Shown: positions 18,356 through 27,560, counted from the stretch's first letter. The stretch: 63,689 nt of DNA from Brevundimonas vancanneytii (GCA_945861515.1 CAMAVA010000002.1:1-63689); one strand, 5' to 3'. Notes: a model not told the origin generated them from the letters alone. Program-made: numbers and translations.

Positions 18356-18679
18356 TCAGAACTGGCCTGTGGCGGCGTCAACCATGTAGTCCTGCAAGCG
18401 ACCGCCCGGGAAACGCAGCCTCATCCAGTAGTATTTCCGGCCGCCCATGATCCGGGGATCGGCATTGACATATTCGCCGCCGGTCGCCCGCTCAACCATG
18501 CGTATGAGCTGTGGCAGGGCGATTTCCCGTTGCGGCGGCTGATCGTAACCCCCGTCACGGCGCTTGTCCGGCCGTTGGTCCGGCCGCTCTGGCCTGTCCA
18601 CACGGGACTGGGCCTCGGCAAGCGCGGGTACGGCGCTGCTGATCAAGGCGACGGCAAGAAGGGCGATTAACCGGCTCAT
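18356..18679 (-). CDS. Small periplasmic protein, PepSY-like
   Basis: 107 aa with a clear Sec signal peptide (MSRLIALLAVALISSAVPALA, cut after ALA or AEA), then an Arg/Asp/Pro-rich linker (about residues 25-50), then a compact domain with LPQLIRMVERATGGEYV and a C-terminal LQDYMVDAATGQF. The pattern of an initial helix followed by strands ending in a V-D-A-x-T-G turn resembles the PepSY domain. It lies first in the regulator-kinase unit and could modulate the kinase's periplasmic domain or be its target. That role is inference from position. Confidence 0.75.
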   Translation of the reverse strand: MSRLIALLAVALISSAVPALAEAQSRVDRPERPDQRPDKRRDGGYDQPPQREIALPQLIRMVERATGGEYVNADPRIMGGRKYYWMRLRFPGGRLQDYMVDAATGQF

Positions 18680-18778
18680 GTCCCTGTCTGTAGAGATCGC
18701 GCCCTGAATGGGGGCTGAATAGTCCTGTTATCCTTGGCGGGAATTGCGGCGTCTCTCCGGTTCACGCCTCGAGCGACA

Positions 18779-19711
18779 TTATTTGCGGCGGGCGACATAA
18801 GGATTCTTCGCGCGCCATTCCTGGGCAAGGGATTCAAGCTCCTTTCCCTGGAGTTCCGGCAGGGTGACAACCAGTCTGGCGACAAGATCACCCCGCCGGC
18901 CCTTGGCGTCCACAAAGCCGCGCCCCTTCAGGCGAAGCTGCTGACCGCTGTTGGACCCGCGCGGCACTGTCAGGCTGACGGCGCCGTCGGGCGTCGGCGC
19001 CTCGACCTTGCCCCCCAGGACTGCATCCGGCACACTGACCGGAAGGTCCATGATCAGGGTTTCGCCATCCCGCTGATAGATCGGGTGAGGTTTCAGGCCG
19101 ATCTCGATCAGGGCGTCCCCCGGCTGGGCGCGCCCGGCAGCCCCCTGCCCCTTCAACCGCAACACCTGTCCGTCCTGGGCGCCCTTGGGGATCGAGACTT
19201 CCAGGGTTCGGCCATCGGAAAACGCGATACGCTTCTTGCCACCCCGGATGGCCTCTTCGATTTCGATGTCCAGCTTGGCGCGGAGATCGGCGCCCTTGCC
19301 CGAAAACCCGCCGAAACCCCGGCCGCCGGTATCGCGCTGGCCGAAGATGTCGCCGAGCACATCATTGAGATCGACGCCCGGATCGAAATTGCCCGGCTTT
19401 GGCGACCAGCCGGCGCCGCCGCGCCCGCCAAAGCCTCCGGCCTCCCCGCCAAACCCGCCGCGGCCGCCAAAGCCCGGATGCTGTTCGTGTCCGTCGGCGT
19501 CGATTTCGCCCCGGTCGAACTTCTTGCGCTTGTCGACGTCGCCCAGAATGTCAAAGGCGGCGGAAATCTTCTTGAACCGTTCTTCTGCCGCAGCATCCCC
19601 GGGATTGGCGTCGGGGTGAAACTGCTTGGCAAGCTTGCGGAACGCCTTGCGGACTTCCTCCGCCGTCGCGCTGCGGGCTACGCCCAGTTCAAGATAGGGA
19701 TCGCGCGCCAA
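18779..19711 (-). CDS. DnaJ-class co-chaperone of the CbpA type
   Basis: 310 aa. The J-domain occupies residues 1-66 with HPD at 32-34, which stimulates Hsp70 (DnaK) ATPase. It is followed by a Gly/Phe-rich linker and the two-lobed C-terminal substrate-binding domain (KGADLRAKLDIEIEEA to VTLPELQGKELE). The Cys-rich zinc domain of true DnaJ is absent, so it is a CbpA/DjlA-like co-chaperone rather than DnaJ itself. The start MARDPYLELGV matches the family. It is transcribed leftward from the 148-base gap that also holds an imperfect palindrome. Confidence 0.9.
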   Translation of the reverse strand: MARDPYLELGVARSATAEEVRKAFRKLAKQFHPDANPGDAAAEERFKKISAAFDILGDVDKRKKFDRGEIDADGHEQHPGFGGRGGFGGEAGGFGGRGGAGWSPKPGNFDPGVDLNDVLGDIFGQRDTGGRGFGGFSGKGADLRAKLDIEIEEAIRGGKKRIAFSDGRTLEVSIPKGAQDGQVLRLKGQGAAGRAQPGDALIEIGLKPHPIYQRDGETLIMDLPVSVPDAVLGGKVEAPTPDGAVSLTVPRGSNSGQQLRLKGRGFVDAKGRRGDLVARLVVTLPELQGKELESLAQEWRAKNPYVARRK

Positions 19712-19779
19712 GGAGTCCTCTTTCCGTGAGACTGGCCAGACCCTTACCTAAGCGAAACTGGCCCGCGCGCAAGAGTGAT

Positions 19780-19797
19780 AGTGACATTTTTGCCACT
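19780..19797. promoter_or_regulatory. Imperfect palindrome upstream of the J-protein gene
   Basis: AGTGACA and TGCCACT are arranged as an inverted repeat (6 of 7 positions) around a TTTT centre, about 70 bases before the J-protein start. It may be an operator. No regulator can be named. Confidence 0.25.
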
Positions 19798-19859
19798 TTA
19801 ACCGCCCGTCTGGCCCCGGGGTCCCGGCTCAAGTCCCTGAACCGCCCGCCGTTTCCCCA

Positions 19860-20336
19860 TCAAGGCTCGTAGGCGTCGTCGCCATGGTCGAGCATGAAGT
19901 CCCATGCCAGGTGGTCCAGCGCATCCTCGGGCTGGTCCAGGGTCAGTTCGCTGATCGTCTGGTCCCGTATCGAGACCCCCGCCTTGTGGACGCTCTCGGG
20001 ATCGCCGGTCACCAGGGGGTGCCAGGCCGGCAGGGATCGCCCTTCATGCAGCCGTCGATAGGCGCAGGACAGGGGCATCCAGGCCAGACGTTCGATATTG
20101 TAGGGCGTCAGCTTGACGCAGTCGGGGACATGCTTCTTGCGGTTGGCATAGTCGCTACAGGTGCAGGCCGAAGATTCAAACAGGCGGCAATGGACCCGTG
20201 TGGGGATCACTTCGCCGGAATCTTCATCCTCGAAGCGAACAAGGCAGCAAAGGCCGCAGCCGTCGCATAGGCTCTCCCACTCGGCCACCGTCATCTGGCC
20301 CAGCGTCTTGTATTCCCAGAAGGGTTTGCGCGGCAT
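19860..20336 (-). CDS. YcgN/UPF0260-type cysteine-cluster protein
   Basis: 158 aa, cytoplasmic. The N-terminal LCDGCGLCCLV provides Cys24, Cys27, Cys30 and Cys31, with further cysteines in VHCRLF, ACTCSDY and DCVKL. This is the cysteine arrangement of the YcgN (UPF0260/YkgJ-related) family, which probably binds a zinc ion or iron-sulfur cluster. The conserved segments PFWEYKTLGQM and AWMPLSCAYRRL are present, and the length is typical. Function in the family is unknown. It is divergent from the penicillin-binding protein gene, with 50 bases between the starts. Confidence 0.88.
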   Translation of the reverse strand: MPRKPFWEYKTLGQMTVAEWESLCDGCGLCCLVRFEDEDSGEVIPTRVHCRLFESSACTCSDYANRKKHVPDCVKLTPYNIERLAWMPLSCAYRRLHEGRSLPAWHPLVTGDPESVHKAGVSIRDQTISELTLDQPEDALDHLAWDFMLDHGDDAYEP

Positions 20337-20386
20337 GGTGCAGCGTCCTAAACCGATCAGGCTTCTACTGCTAGGTTTCTCATCCC

Positions 20387-22672
20387 GTGTCTGACGACTG
20401 GTCCCTCGAACCCTACCGCTTCACGGAACCGGACAGCCGGACGCCGGTCGCGACCCCGGGTCAGCCGGCCGGAGCCGCGCAGAATGAACCGCCGCAAGAC
20501 CCCGGCCCGCCGCCGGGTCCTGCTAGAGCGAAGGAGAAGACGCGGGAAAAAGTCCGGCCGGCCCGGGCTCCCGGGCCGCCTGTCTTTGGCCGCGCAACCG
20601 GCGACAGGAAACCGAAGCCTCGCCGTTCAGGCGAGGGAACAGGGGCGGGGTTTTCCCTCGAAGGCTTCCGGGCGCAGATCGCCCGATTGAAATGGCTGTG
20701 GATTTCCCTGGCGGTCCTGTTCGTGATCGGCGCCGGGATCGCCACGGCCGGCGGCGTCTATATCTGGCAAAAATACCTGACCGATGTCCCTGCCCTGCCA
20801 GAGCGCAGCGCCCTGTTTGCGGTCAACCGTGCGCCGGGTATTCGTTTTCTGGACAGCCAGGACAGGCTGATCGCCACACGCGGCCCCCGGTACGGCCAGC
20901 GGATCACCCTTACCCAGCTGCCTGCCCATGTGCCTCGGGCCTTTCTGGCCGCAGAGGATCGACGGTTCTATCAGCACGGCGCCCTGGACTTTTACGGCAT
21001 CGCCCGCGCCATGGTCATGAACTGGCGTGCAGGACACACCGTCCAGGGCGGGTCTACCATCACCCAACAGCTTTCCAAGGGCCTCTTTCTGTCCCCGGAA
21101 CAGACCCTGAAGCGCAAGCTGCACGAGGCGGTCATGGCCCGGCGGCTGTTCAAGGTGCTGACCCGCGACGAGATTCTGGAGCTTTATCTCAACCGCATCT
21201 ATTTCGGCGCCAACACATTCGGCATCGACGGCGCGGCGCGATCCTATTTCGGCAAGCCGGCCTCCGAACTGACCATCGCTGAATCCGCGCTCCTGGCCTC
21301 GCTGCCCAAGGCGCCGTCCCGTCTGGCCCTGAACAAGAACATGGGCGCCGCTCTGGAACGCTCGCACCTCGTCCTCGACCGGATGCGCAGCGAAGGCTGG
21401 ATCACCGAGGCCCAGGCGAAGGAAGCCTTCGACAATCCACCGCGACTGGCGGCGGGCGCTCTCGCCGTTGAAGGCGATATTGGCTATCTCCTCGACTACG
21501 CCACCACTGAAGCTGTGCGGATCGCCGGGGCCAACGCCCCCGATCTGACCGTGCGCCTGACCATCGACAGTCGCCTTCAGGCCGTCGGGGCCGAGACTAT
21601 CCGCAAGGTCCTGGCTGCCGACGGCGTTCGCGCCAAGGCCTCCCAGGCAGCCCTGTTGTCGCTCGGAACGGATGGTGCGATCCGGGCCATGATTGGCGGG
21701 GTTGATTTCGACGCGGCGCCCTTTAACCGCGCCGTCCAGGCAAAGCGCCAGCCCGGATCCACCTTCAAGCCTTTTGTCTATGCCGCCGCCCTCGAAAAAG
21801 GTCTGCTGCCCAAGGACATCCGGATAGACGGACCCGTCAAGTTCGGCGACTGGGAGCCCGAAAACCACGGCGGCGGATTCCGTGGCCCCGTCACCATCGA
21901 AACCGCTCTGGCAAGGTCCATCAATACCGTGGCGGTCAAGGTGGGCCAGGAAGTCGGCGGACCGGCGATCGGCGAGATCGCCAGGCGCTTTGGTTTCACG
22001 ACCATCCCCGGTCGTCCTGACCTGTCTGTGTCCCTCGGCAGCTATGAAGTGAACCTTCTGGAACTGGTCAGCGCCTTCCAGGTGTTCCAGCAGGCTGGAC
22101 AGAGGGTCCAGCCCTACATCATCGACAGTATCGTCTCCCAGGCGGGCGAGCCGATCTACAGTCGCTCCGCCAAGCCTGCGTCCCCCGTCTATGACATCGC
22201 CTATGCCAGCATGATGGTGAACATGCTCAAGGGAGTCATGGATCAAGGGACCGGCTCCCGGGCGGCCTTCGGGCGGCCGGCGGCGGGCAAGACCGGAACC
22301 AGCCAGAACTACCGTGACGCCTGGTTCATCGGCTTCACACCTGATGTCGTCACCGGCGTCTGGGTCGGGAATGACGATGATACGCCCATGGAACGGGTGG
22401 CTGGCGGCGGCATGCCCAGCACCATCTGGCGCCAGTACATGGTCGCTGCTCATCAGGGCCTGCCGGCAAGGGACTTCGACTGGCTTTTGCCGGACCCGGA
22501 ACCGGAAACCGAACCGGATCCCCGAAATGGCTTCTATGAAGGCATTGCGTCCGACTTCGGTCGGGTGGCCGGAGAACTGGAAGTCCTGACGCGTGACCCG
22601 GAGCCGGAGCCGGGGCTGGACCCGGTCAATCCCGGCCCCGCCGCTCCGCCGCCTGAAGACATTCCCTACTGA
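20387..22672 (+). CDS. Class A penicillin-binding protein (PBP1A family)
   Basis: A 761-aa bifunctional peptidoglycan synthase. A Pro/Arg-rich cytoplasmic tail of ~100 residues precedes one transmembrane helix (about 104-127). The GT51 glycosyltransferase domain has AAEDRRFYQHG with the catalytic Glu, GGSTITQQLSKGL and RIYFGANTFG. The transpeptidase domain has the serine motif GSTFKPF (Ser458, Lys461), RSINTV as SxN and AGKTGTSQNYRDAWF as KTG. The C-terminus is rich in Pro and Glu. It polymerises glycan and cross-links peptide in the periplasm. Initiation is at GTG 20387. The gene stands alone. Confidence 0.95.
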   Translation: MSDDWSLEPYRFTEPDSRTPVATPGQPAGAAQNEPPQDPGPPPGPARAKEKTREKVRPARAPGPPVFGRATGDRKPKPRRSGEGTGAGFSLEGFRAQIARLKWLWISLAVLFVIGAGIATAGGVYIWQKYLTDVPALPERSALFAVNRAPGIRFLDSQDRLIATRGPRYGQRITLTQLPAHVPRAFLAAEDRRFYQHGALDFYGIARAMVMNWRAGHTVQGGSTITQQLSKGLFLSPEQTLKRKLHEAVMARRLFKVLTRDEILELYLNRIYFGANTFGIDGAARSYFGKPASELTIAESALLASLPKAPSRLALNKNMGAALERSHLVLDRMRSEGWITEAQAKEAFDNPPRLAAGALAVEGDIGYLLDYATTEAVRIAGANAPDLTVRLTIDSRLQAVGAETIRKVLAADGVRAKASQAALLSLGTDGAIRAMIGGVDFDAAPFNRAVQAKRQPGSTFKPFVYAAALEKGLLPKDIRIDGPVKFGDWEPENHGGGFRGPVTIETALARSINTVAVKVGQEVGGPAIGEIARRFGFTTIPGRPDLSVSLGSYEVNLLELVSAFQVFQQAGQRVQPYIIDSIVSQAGEPIYSRSAKPASPVYDIAYASMMVNMLKGVMDQGTGSRAAFGRPAAGKTGTSQNYRDAWFIGFTPDVVTGVWVGNDDDTPMERVAGGGMPSTIWRQYMVAAHQGLPARDFDWLLPDPEPETEPDPRNGFYEGIASDFGRVAGELEVLTRDPEPEPGLDPVNPGPAAPPPEDIPY

Positions 22673-22809
22673 CCTGCCTCGCGCCCGCAGGACCAAAAGT
22701 CTAAATATCTTGTTAACGGCGGCGGACCGCGCTTTGCTCTGACAAAGGTGATCGACCTCCGGACTGTGCCGGGTTGGGACGATCCAACTTCGTTGGAGCC
22801 AGGGTCTGC

Positions 22810-24177
22810 ATGTTCGAGTTTGGCCGTGAATTGCGACGCGTGTTCCAGGGCGGGATGTCGCCCGGCCCACGGAACGGAGTGACCGGCGGTGACGCTGCGC
22901 TCCTCGACCTGCTGGACCTCTCCATGCTCAAGGCCGAAGGCCGCGCCGCCGATATTGCGGCGGGAAGGATCGGGACGCGCGATCAGGCCAGCCGCCTGTT
23001 GGAAGCGACCCGGATCTGGCGTGAGGTTGCGCGACGCAGCGGCGACCCCGTGGTGCTGCGCAAGGCCGCCGCCTGCGCCCAGTCCGCCGTCGCCCTGTTC
23101 GAACGGGACCGCCGCATGACGGCCGCCGCCGCCGCCCGGGTGGAACAGGCCAGCTGCGCCCTGCTGGGGTCTGAACTTTTCGGCGACGAGGGACTGGAAG
23201 CCGCCGTCGCCATGACCCTGACCGGCATTCAGTCCCGGTCCGGTCCGATCGGCGCCCTGGCCCAGGCAGGCCTGGCCGGCCTCGCCGGCCGTCAGGCCCT
23301 GCGCAGCGCCGGGGCTGAAGACGCCCTCGCCGCGGCCGCTCGGTTTGAAACGCCGATCAAGCGACTGATCGTCGCCGGCAAGGACGCCTCGGCCTTCCGT
23401 ATGTCGGCAGCCGAACAGCGCGGGATCAAGGCCGACATCCTCGCCGGTTGCGGCGCGCGCCTGAAGGACCGGACTCTCGTGGACGCCGCGCTGGAAGAAT
23501 TGAAGCGCGCCCTGGCGACCCTGGATCCGGAGTTCGAGCCCCTGCTGACGGCCAGGCTGACGGCCCAGTCCGGTTCGATCCGCTCGCTTCGGGCGGAGTT
23601 GACCGGCGACGCCCTGGATGCCGCCGAAGCGGTCCAGATCCTGACCGATGTGCTGGAGTCCCTGGATCGCGATCAGAGCCCCCTCGACTGGACGCGAATC
23701 CAGGCCATGCTGGGACAGTCGCTGCGCATTCTCGGCGAGGCCACCGATGCGCCGAGAGCCTTTGAACAGGCCCTGCGGTGCTTTGACCGGGTCGCTGTCG
23801 GTCTCAAGGACCAGCCCGCCCTGGCCTTGAGGGCCGCCGCCGCCAACCAACGGTCCGGATGTCTGGGCCGGCTGGCCGAGCTGACCGGCGATCTGGCGGT
23901 TCTGGATGCCGCCGAAGCCTCCCTGAAGACGGAACTTCAGGCGGCCAGACCCGCAGAGGACCCCATGTCCTGGGCCATGATCCAGCTCAGCCTGGCCCGG
24001 CTCTATGAACTGCGGGTGGAGATCACGGGGCGTGCCGGCGACCGCCTCCAGGCCTCGGCCATGGCCTATGACTCAGCCCTGGACGTCTTTTCAGAGAATG
24101 GCTTGAGGTCCCTGTCGGACCTTGCCGCCCGGGGCCTGGAGCGGATTCGCCAGAGGTCAGAGACCGTCCGCCGATAG
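22810..24177 (+). CDS. Uncharacterised helical-repeat (TPR-like) protein
   Basis: 455 aa starting MFEFGRELRRVF. No signal peptide or membrane span. The whole length is alanine- and leucine-rich paired helices of the TPR/SEL1 type, for example ASRLLEATRIWREVARRSGD, LDAAEAVQILTDVLESLDRD and WAMIQLSLARLYELRVE. These suggest a scaffold of about ten helical hairpins. I do not recognise a named family. The ATG at 22810 is chosen because upstream residues (12 more codons) look non-coding and GGAG lies 12-15 bases before it. It converges on a DUF2336 gene with 11 bases between the stops. Confidence 0.75.
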   Translation: MFEFGRELRRVFQGGMSPGPRNGVTGGDAALLDLLDLSMLKAEGRAADIAAGRIGTRDQASRLLEATRIWREVARRSGDPVVLRKAAACAQSAVALFERDRRMTAAAAARVEQASCALLGSELFGDEGLEAAVAMTLTGIQSRSGPIGALAQAGLAGLAGRQALRSAGAEDALAAAARFETPIKRLIVAGKDASAFRMSAAEQRGIKADILAGCGARLKDRTLVDAALEELKRALATLDPEFEPLLTARLTAQSGSIRSLRAELTGDALDAAEAVQILTDVLESLDRDQSPLDWTRIQAMLGQSLRILGEATDAPRAFEQALRCFDRVAVGLKDQPALALRAAAANQRSGCLGRLAELTGDLAVLDAAEASLKTELQAARPAEDPMSWAMIQLSLARLYELRVEITGRAGDRLQASAMAYDSALDVFSENGLRSLSDLAARGLERIRQRSETVRR

Positions 24178-24188
24178 GCCGGACCGAC

Positions 24189-25286
24189 TCAGGCCGCAGC
24201 CAGGTCGCCCGACTGACGCCGCATGCGCCAGAAGCGGATGGTTCGCTGTGCGACTTCTGGCGACAGGTCTGCGTAGAGCTGACCATATTCCCTGGCCCTG
24301 CCCATCGCATCGGCCTCGCGGTCAAGGATCAGGACGGCGAAGGTCAGGAAGAGACTGGCGTCGAAGCCCGCCGCCTTGGATATGATCGCCAGGGCGTCCA
24401 TTTCACGCCGCTCGACAATCCGGCGGGCCGTATGGAAATCAACCCGGGCGAGGAGCGCCAGCGACGTCAGGAAACGCGTCGTCTTGCGCTCCCGCAGGAA
24501 GGACGCCAGCACCCTTGGCCCCAGTTCTCCCTTTGCGTGAAGCGCCCGAACCTCGGCGTCCGCGACGGCATAGTCCGCCGGCAGGGCCCCATCGGCGGTC
24601 GCCATGCGCTTGCGGCCCCGCTCGAGGGCCAATTCAAGTTCGGCAGGATCAATTTCGGCATTGCGCGCCAGGATCCGCTCCCGGAGCCGCGCCTCTGCAA
24701 CAAAATACAGCTCGTTCAACAGGTCCACCGGCAGGCTTCGCCGCTCGATCACCGCTTCCCGAAGTTCCGGGCTGGCCACCGCCCGGTCCACGATCCGCTC
24801 ATGAGCCTGCCTGGACAGATCGGCGCCGTCGTTGCGGATCAGAACGCTCAGGGTCGTGTCGTCCCCCCGTTCAACGATCACATCCGAAACGGCGGCAGAA
24901 ACATGGTTCCGGCCGGAAATGGCTTTCAGGTGCTCCTGCCCCCTTGATCTCGCGACATCCAGAAGGACTTCGTCGCTCAGGGCGGCAGACCGCGTCAACA
25001 GAGTCCCGGCCACCTTGATATCGTCAAGGGCGAGCTGTCGGACCAGCCTGGATGGCGCGTCCGGACGGGACGCCATCCGGCCGGACAGATCGGCGCGGAC
25101 GACCTCTTCCATCTCATCCGACAGCTGGCTCAGGATCTGGTCGAACAGTTCCATCTCCGCCGGCGCATGCGCATCCCGCGCAAAGAAGGCGTCTGTCAGA
25201 CCGCGAAGGAGTTCGCGTCGACGCTCGCTGGACCCTTCCTGGGCCAGGTCGATCAATTCGCGCAAACGGGCTGGATGGGCGCTCAT
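24189..25286 (-). CDS. DUF2336 family protein
   Basis: A 365-aa soluble helical-repeat protein of DUF2336, a family expanded in Alphaproteobacteria and of unknown biochemical role. Visible family character: an N-terminal LRELIDLAQEGSSERRRELL helix, successive HEAT-like hairpins (VRQLALDDIKVAGTLLTRS, SVLIRNDGADLSRQAHERIV, VASPELREAVIERRSLP) and a C-terminal helical domain with RKTTRFLTSLALLARVDF. The start overlaps the stop of the upstream secreted-protein gene (ATGA), so both are made from one message. A second DUF2336 gene is at 38681-39925. Confidence 0.85.
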   Translation of the reverse strand: MSAHPARLRELIDLAQEGSSERRRELLRGLTDAFFARDAHAPAEMELFDQILSQLSDEMEEVVRADLSGRMASRPDAPSRLVRQLALDDIKVAGTLLTRSAALSDEVLLDVARSRGQEHLKAISGRNHVSAAVSDVIVERGDDTTLSVLIRNDGADLSRQAHERIVDRAVASPELREAVIERRSLPVDLLNELYFVAEARLRERILARNAEIDPAELELALERGRKRMATADGALPADYAVADAEVRALHAKGELGPRVLASFLRERKTTRFLTSLALLARVDFHTARRIVERREMDALAIISKAAGFDASLFLTFAVLILDREADAMGRAREYGQLYADLSPEVAQRTIRFWRMRRQSGDLAAA

Positions 25287-25996
25287 CGTTTGTCCTTGGG
25301 GGCAGATCGAACGGGAGGACGGCTTTCGTCCTGATCGGGCTCGGCCATGTCCGACGTCGAAGGAGACAGGCTGCCGGCAACCTCCGGCAGCAGGCTCACC
25401 TCGGCGCGGCCTCGAAAGGCGCTTTGCGGAGCCGGGGCCGCAATGCGGTCTGGCGATCCGCCAAACTCTCGCACCACCGAATAGGCGCGCGCCGATCCAT
25501 AGCCGAGGTTTGCAACGGGAACGGGCGGCGACGCCATGGCCTGGGCCGCAACAGGCGGCGCCATCGACTCACGCGGCGGCGCGGCCATCTGTACGGTCGG
25601 CGGTGGTTTCGCAGCGAGGGTTTCTTGTCGGGGCGGGTCGAACCTGGGGGCAGAAGGGGCCGGCGCCATGGCAGGCGCGGCCGAGAATCCGGCCTCAAGC
25701 TGTCGGTCCGGCAGGGCGGCGCCAGACAGGTTCCCTGCGACGCCTGGATGGCTGGACCCAATGCGATCCGGGATGGTCCTGCTTGCGGGGGGTTCAGCCG
25801 CAGCGGGCTGCGCGAACTGTTCGATCTGGCCTGGCCAGGTCAGTCTGCGGGGAACCCGGGAGGAGCCGCCAGTTCCTGGCTGTTCGCCAAACGCCAGCGG
25901 CGACGGCAAGACCGTTCGCGTGGCGCCATAGCGATCTTCCGCAGCCAGGGCGGCGCCGGGCAGGCCGAGCAGCAGCAGAAGCAGGTGGAGGCGCAT
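25283..25996 (-). CDS. Secreted Pro/Ala-rich protein of unknown function
   Basis: 237 aa. A leucine-rich signal peptide (MRLHLLLLLLGLPGAALA, cleavage before AEDRYG) is followed by a low-complexity sequence rich in Pro, Ala and Ser with no recognisable domain, probably extended and periplasmic. I use the ATG at 25996; a GTG two codons upstream is equally possible. The stop overlaps the start of the DUF2336 gene, which is the only functional clue. Third-position GC bias and the signal peptide support that it is real. Confidence 0.65.
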   Translation of the reverse strand: MRLHLLLLLLGLPGAALAAEDRYGATRTVLPSPLAFGEQPGTGGSSRVPRRLTWPGQIEQFAQPAAAEPPASRTIPDRIGSSHPGVAGNLSGAALPDRQLEAGFSAAPAMAPAPSAPRFDPPRQETLAAKPPPTVQMAAPPRESMAPPVAAQAMASPPVPVANLGYGSARAYSVVREFGGSPDRIAAPAPQSAFRGRAEVSLLPEVAGSLSPSTSDMAEPDQDESRPPVRSAPKDKR

Positions 25997-26052
25997 GAAC
26001 ACCCATCGAGCAGGAACGGTCCCCTGCTTAACAAAGGCCGCTTAACCCTGCC

Positions 26053-26820
26053 CTAACGCCCGGACCACCAGGCCAGGATTCGGCGCTCGGCAACGGTTAC
26101 GAGGGCGTAGAGCAGCGTCGCCATGACCGCCAGCACCACCAGGGCGGCAAAGACCCGGGCCGTCTGCAGGCGATTGGCCGATTCGATGATGCGCCAGGCC
26201 AGGCCCTGGGCTCCGCCGGACCCGGCCACGAACTCGGCAACCACTGCGCCGATCACTGCGAGGGCCGTGGCCACCTTGTGCCCCTCGACCATGAAAGGAA
26301 CCGCCGAAGGCAGCCTCAGACGGATCAGCTTCTGCCAGCGGCTCGCGCCATAGAGATCAAACAGCCGCTCGAGATCCGGATCTGCGGCCCGTAGCCCCGC
26401 CGCCGCGCCGGAATAGATGGGGAAAAAGGCGACAATTGTCGCCAGGATGGTGATCGCCCGCCCCGGGTGTTCCAGACCTGTCCAGATCATCACCAGCGGC
26501 GCAATCGCCACGACCGGAGTCACCTGGACCGTGACCGCAATGGGCTGCACTGCCTGTTCGATCAGGGGATTGAGGCCGCCGAGCAAGGCCAGGAGGCAGG
26601 CGCAGACACTGGCGATGACCAGGGCGGTCAGGGCCATGGACAGGGTCGTCCAGGCGGCAGCGGCCAGGGGCGACCAGTCCACGGCTATGCTGGCGGCAAT
26701 CGCGCTGGGCGACGGCAGCAGATAGACGGGCACCGACATCCATCGGCAGGCCAGTTCCCAGCCCAGCAGGATCGCCGTGACAAGCGTCAGAGGCGCCAGA
26801 AACGCGGCCAGCCGGTTCAA
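26053..26820 (-). CDS. ABC importer permease, SsuC/TauC/ThiX type
   Basis: 255 aa with about six transmembrane helices. The EAA loop that contacts the ATPase is recognisable around GASRWQKLIRLRLPSAVPFMVEG. The start is a TTG at 26820 whose bases overlap the TGA of the ATPase gene (TTGA), and no nearby ATG gives a full first helix. Binding protein, ATPase and permease genes follow each other in that order. The family imports sulfonates, taurine, nitrate or pyrimidine precursors; the substrate here is not determined. Confidence 0.88.
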   Translation of the reverse strand: MNRLAAFLAPLTLVTAILLGWELACRWMSVPVYLLPSPSAIAASIAVDWSPLAAAAWTTLSMALTALVIASVCACLLALLGGLNPLIEQAVQPIAVTVQVTPVVAIAPLVMIWTGLEHPGRAITILATIVAFFPIYSGAAAGLRAADPDLERLFDLYGASRWQKLIRLRLPSAVPFMVEGHKVATALAVIGAVVAEFVAGSGGAQGLAWRIIESANRLQTARVFAALVVLAVMATLLYALVTVAERRILAWWSGR

Positions 26821-27560
26821 GCCGCGGCCTTCATGGTATCGGCCAGGATTCGGGAAACGTCCTCGACTGTCTCACGAAAGGCGGCGCTCGTCCGGAAGCC
26901 CTCCGGCCTGGGCAGGGGCCCCGGTGTCGCCACATCGCCGGCAATCCGGCCTGGCCCCTGGGTCATGACCACAACCCTCCCGGCCATGTAGACGGCTTCT
27001 TCGACATTATGCGTCACGAACAGGATTGCCGGCCTGGTCTCCGCCCAGAGCCGAAGAACATCGTCGGCCAGTGATCGCCGGGTGATTTCGTCCAGGGCCG
27101 CAAAGGGCTCGTCCAGCAGCAGCAACCGGGGCCGGGAGGCCAGGGCCCTCGCCAGGGACGCCCGCATGGCCATCCCCCCGGACAGCTGCGCGGGCCTGGC
27201 ATGGGCCGCACGCGCCAGCCCCACCTGTTCAAGGCAGTCCCGCGCGCGATCCAGTGCAGTGTCCCGGGCTTCACCGGCTAGCAACAGCGGCAGGGCGACG
27301 TTTTCAAGGGCGCTCAACCAGGGCGCCAGGGTCGGCGCCTGGAAGACCAGCGAGGTCTCGCCCTTGCCCGCCGCCCGTTCGACGGTCCCCACCGTAGGCA
27401 GCTCGAGACCCGCCAACAGGCGCATGGCCGTGGACTTGCCGCAGCCGGACGGACCCACCAGGGCGACCACCTCCTCGGCGGCCAGTCCAAGATCGATGGG
27501 ACCAAGGGCGGGGCCGCGGCGGTAGTCCACCCGGACAGACCTGAGCTGGGCTATGGTCAT
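26817..27560 (-). CDS. ABC importer ATPase, SsuB/TauB type
   Basis: 247 aa, cytoplasmic. Walker A GPSGCGKST (about 36-44), Q-loop VFQAPTLAPW, signature LSGGMAMRASLARAL, Walker B LLLLDEPFAALDE and the H-loop VTHNVEEA are all intact. It powers the permease encoded immediately downstream (overlapping by four bases) and follows the binding-protein gene by 12 bases. Confidence 0.93.
   Translation of the reverse strand: MTIAQLRSVRVDYRRGPALGPIDLGLAAEEVVALVGPSGCGKSTAMRLLAGLELPTVGTVERAAGKGETSLVFQAPTLAPWLSALENVALPLLLAGEARDTALDRARDCLEQVGLARAAHARPAQLSGGMAMRASLARALASRPRLLLLDEPFAALDEITRRSLADDVLRLWAETRPAILFVTHNVEEAVYMAGRVVVMTQGPGRIAGDVATPGPLPRPEGFRTSAAFRETVEDVSRILADTMKAAA

Noticed and set aside
20627-22870. 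A 747-codon minus-strand frame opposite the penicillin-binding protein
   Set aside because: It is the mirror of a gene with all GT51 and transpeptidase motifs.
26028-26046. CtrA-type site upstream of the secreted Pro/Ala-rich gene
   Set aside because: Two TTAAC elements are present, but the spacing between TTAA cores is 10 rather than the 7 of the CtrA consensus.
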